A stretch of 64,000 nt of DNA, from the NCBI GenBank assembly GCA_019752335.1, contig JAIEMJ010000013.1:124001-188000 (forward strand). Direction: 5' to 3'. A program made the translations under genes and the position numbers. This document shows, one piece after another, positions 60,892 to 64,000 of the stretch. The stretch comes from Bryobacteraceae bacterium (lineage in GTDB: Bacteria > Acidobacteriota > Terriglobia > Bryobacterales > Bryobacteraceae). Below the pieces are notes generated by a model. It was not told the origin of the DNA, ran no database searches, and was given only the letters and a program-made list of their open reading frames with translations. The number at the start of each line of letters is the position of its first letter. Position 1 is the stretch's first letter.

Positions 60892-61903
60892 GCGTTACTA
60901 CGAGAAGGACGCCGATTTCCGGCGTCTGATGGATAAGACGATCGCGATTATCGGCTACGGCTCGCAAGGCCATGCCCACGCGCTCAATTTACGTGATTCG
61001 GGCTTGAACGTCATCGTGGCGTTGTACCCGGGATCGAAGAATTGGACCAAGGCGGAGACGGCCGGCCTAAAGGTGATGTCGACCGCGGACGCCACCAAGG
61101 CCGCCGATACCCTGATGATCCTGGTGCCGGATCACATTCAGGCCGATCTCTACGAAAGAGAGATCGCGCCGCATTTGACGCCCGGCAAGACGATCATGTT
61201 TGCCCATGGCTTCTCCATTCATTTCGGCTTCATCAAGGTGCCGGATTTCGTCGACGTGTCGATGATCGCGCCGAAGGCCCCCGGCCATCGCGTACGCGAG
61301 CTTTACACCGAAGGCGTCGGCGTTCCCGGCTTGATCGCTGTGGCGCAGAATGCTTCGGGCCAGGCCACCGAGAATGCGCTCGCCTATGCCTTGGGCTTGG
61401 GCTGCTTGAAGGCCGGCGTAATCGAAACCACCTTTAAGGAAGAGGCCGAGAGCGATCTCTTCGGCGAGCAGGCCGTGCTTTGCGGCGGCGTCAGCGAATT
61501 GATCCGCGCGGGCTTCGAGACGCTCACCGAAGCTGGTTATGCCCCGGAAATCGCCTACTTCGAGTGCCTCCACGAACTGAAGCTCATCGTCGACCTGATC
61601 TATGAGGGCGGCTTGGGCTACATGCGCTTCTCCGTCTCGGACACGGCCGAGTACGGCGACTACACGCGCGGCCCGCGCGTCGTTACTGCCGAAACGCGCA
61701 AGGAGATGAAGAAGATTCTGGCCGAGATCCAAAGCGGCGAGTTCGCGCGCAATTGGATGGCCGAGAACAAGGCCGGCCGTCAAGGCTTCCTCAAGATGCG
61801 CGAGGGCAACGCCAAGCAGCCGCTCGAAACCATCGGCGCCGAGTTACGCGAGATGATGACCTTCCTCAAGAAAAAGAAGGAAGCCGGCATCCCGCAAGCC
61901 TAG
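60884..61903 (+). CDS. ilvC: ketol-acid reductoisomerase (class I)
   Basis: 339 residues. The enzyme isomerises and reduces acetolactate with Mg and a nicotinamide cofactor. The Rossmann motif [17 protein letters not shown] is at residues 24-40 and acidic metal ligands are in the knotted C-terminal domain ([30 protein letters not shown]). The cofactor loop at residues 46-54 reads ALYPGSKNW. In common NADPH-using class I enzymes this loop is GLR..S.SW, so Tyr replaces Arg and Asn replaces Ser at the positions that hold the 2'-phosphate; NADH preference is possible (inference). It is the third gene of the ilv operon. Confidence 0.97.
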   Translation: MAKRYYEKDADFRRLMDKTIAIIGYGSQGHAHALNLRDSGLNVIVALYPGSKNWTKAETAGLKVMSTADATKAADTLMILVPDHIQADLYEREIAPHLTPGKTIMFAHGFSIHFGFIKVPDFVDVSMIAPKAPGHRVRELYTEGVGVPGLIAVAQNASGQATENALAYALGLGCLKAGVIETTFKEEAESDLFGEQAVLCGGVSELIRAGFETLTEAGYAPEIAYFECLHELKLIVDLIYEGGLGYMRFSVSDTAEYGDYTRGPRVVTAETRKEMKKILAEIQSGEFARNWMAENKAGRQGFLKMREGNAKQPLETIGAELREMMTFLKKKKEAGIPQA

Positions 61904-61917
61904 CGCTGTAATTCCAT

Positions 61918-61987
61918 CCCCTCCCTAACGGTCGGGGTTCGTTTGGGCTGACCGCCTTCGTAACGAACCCCGACCGTCAGGGAGGGG
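61918..61987. repeat. large imperfect palindrome between ilvC and cimA (REP-like)
   Basis: A 26-nt arm (61918-61943, beginning CCCCTCCCTAACGG) and its near-exact complement (61962-61987) match at 25 of 26 positions with an 18-nt loop. It would form a very stable hairpin but lacks a T-run. Sequence of this kind is expected for intergenic palindromic repeats of Acidobacteriota, and it may stabilise the ilvC mRNA end or attenuate cimA. Confidence 0.7.
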
Positions 61988-62010
61988 TTAGCCCCAGTAG
62001 GATTGAATTT

Positions 62011-63627
62011 ATGCGGATACAAACTTTCGACACTACACTTCGGGATGGCACGCAAGGCGAAGCCGTCTCCTTCACCGTCGAGGACAAACTCCGCATTGCC
62101 ATTAAATTGGACCAGCTCGGCATCGACTATATCGAAGGCGGCTGGCCCGGTTCGAATCCCAAAGACAAAGAGTTCTTCGCCCGCGCTGCGGACTTGCGCC
62201 TGAACCACGCCAAGTTGTGCGCCTTCGGCGCGACGCGCATGGCCAAGCTCACCGTGGAGACCGACCCCAGTGTCCAGGAACTGGCCAACGCTGGCACACC
62301 CGCCGTCAGCATCTTCGGCAAGACCTGGGACTTGCACGTCCACCGTGCCCTCGGCATCACGCTCGAAGAGAATATCGTCCTCATCCGCGAGACGGTCGCC
62401 TATCTGAAGGGCAAAGGCAAGGAAGTGATCTACGACGCCGAGCACTTCTTCGATGGCTACCGCGCCAACCCGGAGTATGCGTTGGAAACGCTCGCGACCG
62501 CGCTGGACGCGGGCGCGAGCGTGATCTGCCTCTGCGACACCAACGGCGGACGCATGCCGCACGAAGTGGCCGAAGCGACGCGGGCCGTACGCGCCAAGTT
62601 CCCGCAGGCCGTAATCGGCATTCACGCGCACAACGATTGCGAAGTGGCCGTCGCCAATAGCCTGGCGGCCGTCGAGGCCGGAGCGTCGCATGTACAAGGC
62701 ACGTTCAACGGCTACGGCGAGCGATGCGGCAACGCGAACCTGCCCAGCGTGATCGCGAACCTCGAATTGAAGTTCGGCTATCAGACCATCGGCCCGGAGA
62801 GCATCACGCGCCTGACGTCCACGGCGCGCTTCATCGCCGACCTGGCCAATCTGCAGCTTCCCAATAACCAGGCCTTCGTCGGACCCAGCGCCTTCGCCCA
62901 CAAAGGCGGCATCCACGTCAGCGCCGTGCTGAAGGATTCGCGCACCTACGAGCACATCGCGCCCGAGTTGGTGGGCAATGCACAACGCGTGCTGATGTCG
63001 GACCTCTCCGGCCGCGCCAATATCGTCCACAAGACCACCGAAAAGGGCCTGCCCGAGCTAACCGAATCTGGACGCCGCGACTTACTCGACCGCATGAAGC
63101 AACTCGAGTACGAGGGCTACGAATTCGAAGCCGCCGAGGGCTCCTTCGAGTTACTCGTACATCAGGCTGCTCGGCCGGACGCGGCGCCTTTCGAAGTCAT
63201 CTCCTACGAAGTGATCACGCACGTCAACCAAAGCAAGGCCATCAAGCACACAGGTTCGATGAGCGAGGCGACGGTGACGGTGCGGATTGGCGAGAACGTC
63301 TACGTCGCTACGTCGCGCTCCCAGCAGGGTCCGGTAAACGCTCTGGACCAGGCCTTGCGCGAGTGCATTGGCAGCAGCTACCCGCGCAGTTCGGCGGTGT
63401 CGCTGGTGGACTACAAGGTCCGCGTGCGGGAGACCAATCGCGGCACCAGTTCCCGGGTGCGCGTCCTGATCAACTGGAACGACGGCCAGCGCAGCTTCAC
63501 CACGGTGGGCGTTTCCGAGAATATCCTCGAAGCCAGTTGGAAAGCCATGGTGGATGCCTTGCAACTCGAGATCTACCGCGACGCCGCGCGCGCCCCGGTT
63601 CCCGTCCTGCAGAGTAAAGAAGCGTAA
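62011..63627 (+). CDS. cimA: citramalate synthase
   Basis: 538 residues of the HMGL/isopropylmalate-synthase superfamily. The catalytic barrel starts IQTFDTTLRDGTQGEAVSFT, with metal-binding Asp in DTTLRDG and HAHNDCEVA; then GTFNGYGERCGNANL. The CimA-type KGGIHVSAVLKDSRTYEHI follows, and a C-terminal LeuA dimer/regulatory domain runs to KVRVRETNRGTSSRV. The long form (about 530) and the GYGERCGNANL block match D-citramalate synthases more than LeuA. Citramalate from pyruvate and acetyl-CoA feeds isoleucine synthesis without threonine. Its place after ilvBNC fits that pathway. It is separated from ilvC by the palindrome at 61918. Confidence 0.93.
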   Translation: MRIQTFDTTLRDGTQGEAVSFTVEDKLRIAIKLDQLGIDYIEGGWPGSNPKDKEFFARAADLRLNHAKLCAFGATRMAKLTVETDPSVQELANAGTPAVSIFGKTWDLHVHRALGITLEENIVLIRETVAYLKGKGKEVIYDAEHFFDGYRANPEYALETLATALDAGASVICLCDTNGGRMPHEVAEATRAVRAKFPQAVIGIHAHNDCEVAVANSLAAVEAGASHVQGTFNGYGERCGNANLPSVIANLELKFGYQTIGPESITRLTSTARFIADLANLQLPNNQAFVGPSAFAHKGGIHVSAVLKDSRTYEHIAPELVGNAQRVLMSDLSGRANIVHKTTEKGLPELTESGRRDLLDRMKQLEYEGYEFEAAEGSFELLVHQAARPDAAPFEVISYEVITHVNQSKAIKHTGSMSEATVTVRIGENVYVATSRSQQGPVNALDQALRECIGSSYPRSSAVSLVDYKVRVRETNRGTSSRVRVLINWNDGQRSFTTVGVSENILEASWKAMVDALQLEIYRDAARAPVPVLQSKEA

Positions 63628-63694
63628 ATCTTCCCGGCGCCGGATAACGATCAGCCCGTTCGAGCGTATTACTCAAAGAAGGAAGAGAACGCCG

Positions 63695-63895
63695 ATGCCA
63701 CAACCCAACCGACTGGTGCTCACCGCTTTACTGATCTTGGCTCTGGCTGGGGTGTGTTTAGCGTCCGGCCCCCTGCTGCCCCGTCCCGCGTCGAAGTTCA
63801 TCCACTACTTTGAGGCGGCCGGTGAGAGCCGGGAGTTGTCGATGATGGAACGCGCGTGGCTGGCCTTGCTAATGACGGGTCAGGACGGGCGTTGA
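63695..63895 (+). CDS. small secreted protein of unknown function
   Basis: 66 residues. ATG at 63695 has AAGGAAGAG about 9 nt upstream. The N-terminus is a signal peptide (LVLTALLILALAGVCLASG), leaving a mature chain of about 42 residues (FIHYFEAAGESRELSMMERA and LALLMTGQDG). No family is recognised. It lies between cimA and an MFS gene and may be cotranscribed with cimA. Conservation in related genomes would decide whether it is real. Confidence 0.6.
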   Translation: MPQPNRLVLTALLILALAGVCLASGPLLPRPASKFIHYFEAAGESRELSMMERAWLALLMTGQDGR

Positions 63896-63915
63896 TGTGT
63901 TAGCCTTACGGGGCT

Positions 63916-64000
63916 TTGCTTAAATATCGTCACCGAGTCCTGGCCTTTCTGATGGCCGCCGGGGTCATCACCTACTTGGACCGCATCGCGATTTCGCTCG
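63916..64000 (+). CDS. MFS transporter, N-terminal end (partial)
   Basis: The last 85 nt read LLKYRHRVLAFLMAAGVITY, then LDRIAISL, the start of an anion:cation-symporter-type MFS protein (first helix and the YLDR motif). The likely start is TTG at 63916 with GGGG just upstream; the rest lies outside the window. The direction is the same as for the ilv-cimA genes. Confidence 0.7.
   Translation, partial: MLKYRHRVLAFLMAAGVITYLDRIAISL

Noticed and set aside
1-64000. CRISPR arrays
   Set aside because: No regularly spaced direct repeats of 24-40 nt were seen in any intergenic region.

Overview
The window looks like chromosomal DNA of an Acidobacteriota bacterium, most likely the Bryobacterales/Solibacter group. 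This rests on family content, not on a marker gene: an Oar-like TonB-dependent receptor with a carboxypeptidase-regulatory N-terminus, several very large sensor kinases with periplasmic beta-propellers (reg_prop/Y_Y_Y/HisKA_3), many accessory alpha/beta hydrolases, and moderately high GC. No rRNA or complete tRNA is present.

Layout. (1) 1-4911, minus: one co-directional set of a Gal80-like Gfo/Idh protein, a NarL-type response regulator, a DoxX-like membrane protein, a sigma-54 activator without a sensory domain, and the start of a propeller sensor kinase. A good -24/-12 promoter precedes the set, and two more -24/-12 candidates lie in the next divergent intergenic region. (2) 5073-10595: azoreductase, MBL hydrolase, haloperoxidase-like hydrolase, DsrE protein, SDR, tautomerase and Dps, a stress/detoxification set. 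(3) 10656-13352: TonB receptor. (4) 13535-16099: an ISKra4-family element whose middle is replaced by two opposed IS66 transposase fragments. (5) 16119-25150, minus: a detoxification-like cluster (HD protein, hydrolases, DoxX, alginate-export-type porin, amidohydrolase, ABM monooxygenase, isochorismatase-like hydrolase). (6) 25271-29515, minus: a three-gene operon of a TLC-type nucleotide transporter, an Omp85-type barrel and a secreted protein with kinase-like motifs. (7) 29641-39175, minus: an efflux/redox-signalling operon of adaptor, RND pump fused in frame to its outer-membrane factor, receiver-thioredoxin-reductase fusion, cNMP-binding histidine kinase and cysteine hydrolase. (8) 39255-51232: two divergent copies of a four-gene cassette (GH16-like lipoprotein, propeller kinase, NarL regulator, DoxX-like protein), each copy having lost a different member. 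(9) 51502-53158: decayed genes, an IS3-family remnant and the 3' half of a tRNA-Leu gene. (10) 53237-57277, minus: AbiE-type toxin-antitoxin genes coupled to a TOTE-type primase-helicase; the helicase and the toxin each carry one frameshift. (11) 57944-64000: core metabolism, with purS, then an ilv leader peptide and attenuator, ilvB, ilvN, ilvC, a large hairpin, cimA, a small secreted protein and the start of an MFS transporter.

How it fits together. The right end is a housekeeping branched-chain amino-acid operon controlled by classical attenuation. To its left, the tRNA-Leu 3' fragment, IS debris, relic genes and a damaged defence operon mark a recombined boundary. The remaining 50 kb is accessory and dominated by signalling modules that pair a NarL-type regulator with a small DoxX-like membrane protein. 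The most interesting candidates for new biology are the repeated lipoprotein-kinase-regulator-DoxX cassette, the nucleotide-transporter/Omp85/kinase-like operon, the AbiE-TOTE operon and the sigma-54 circuit at the left end.
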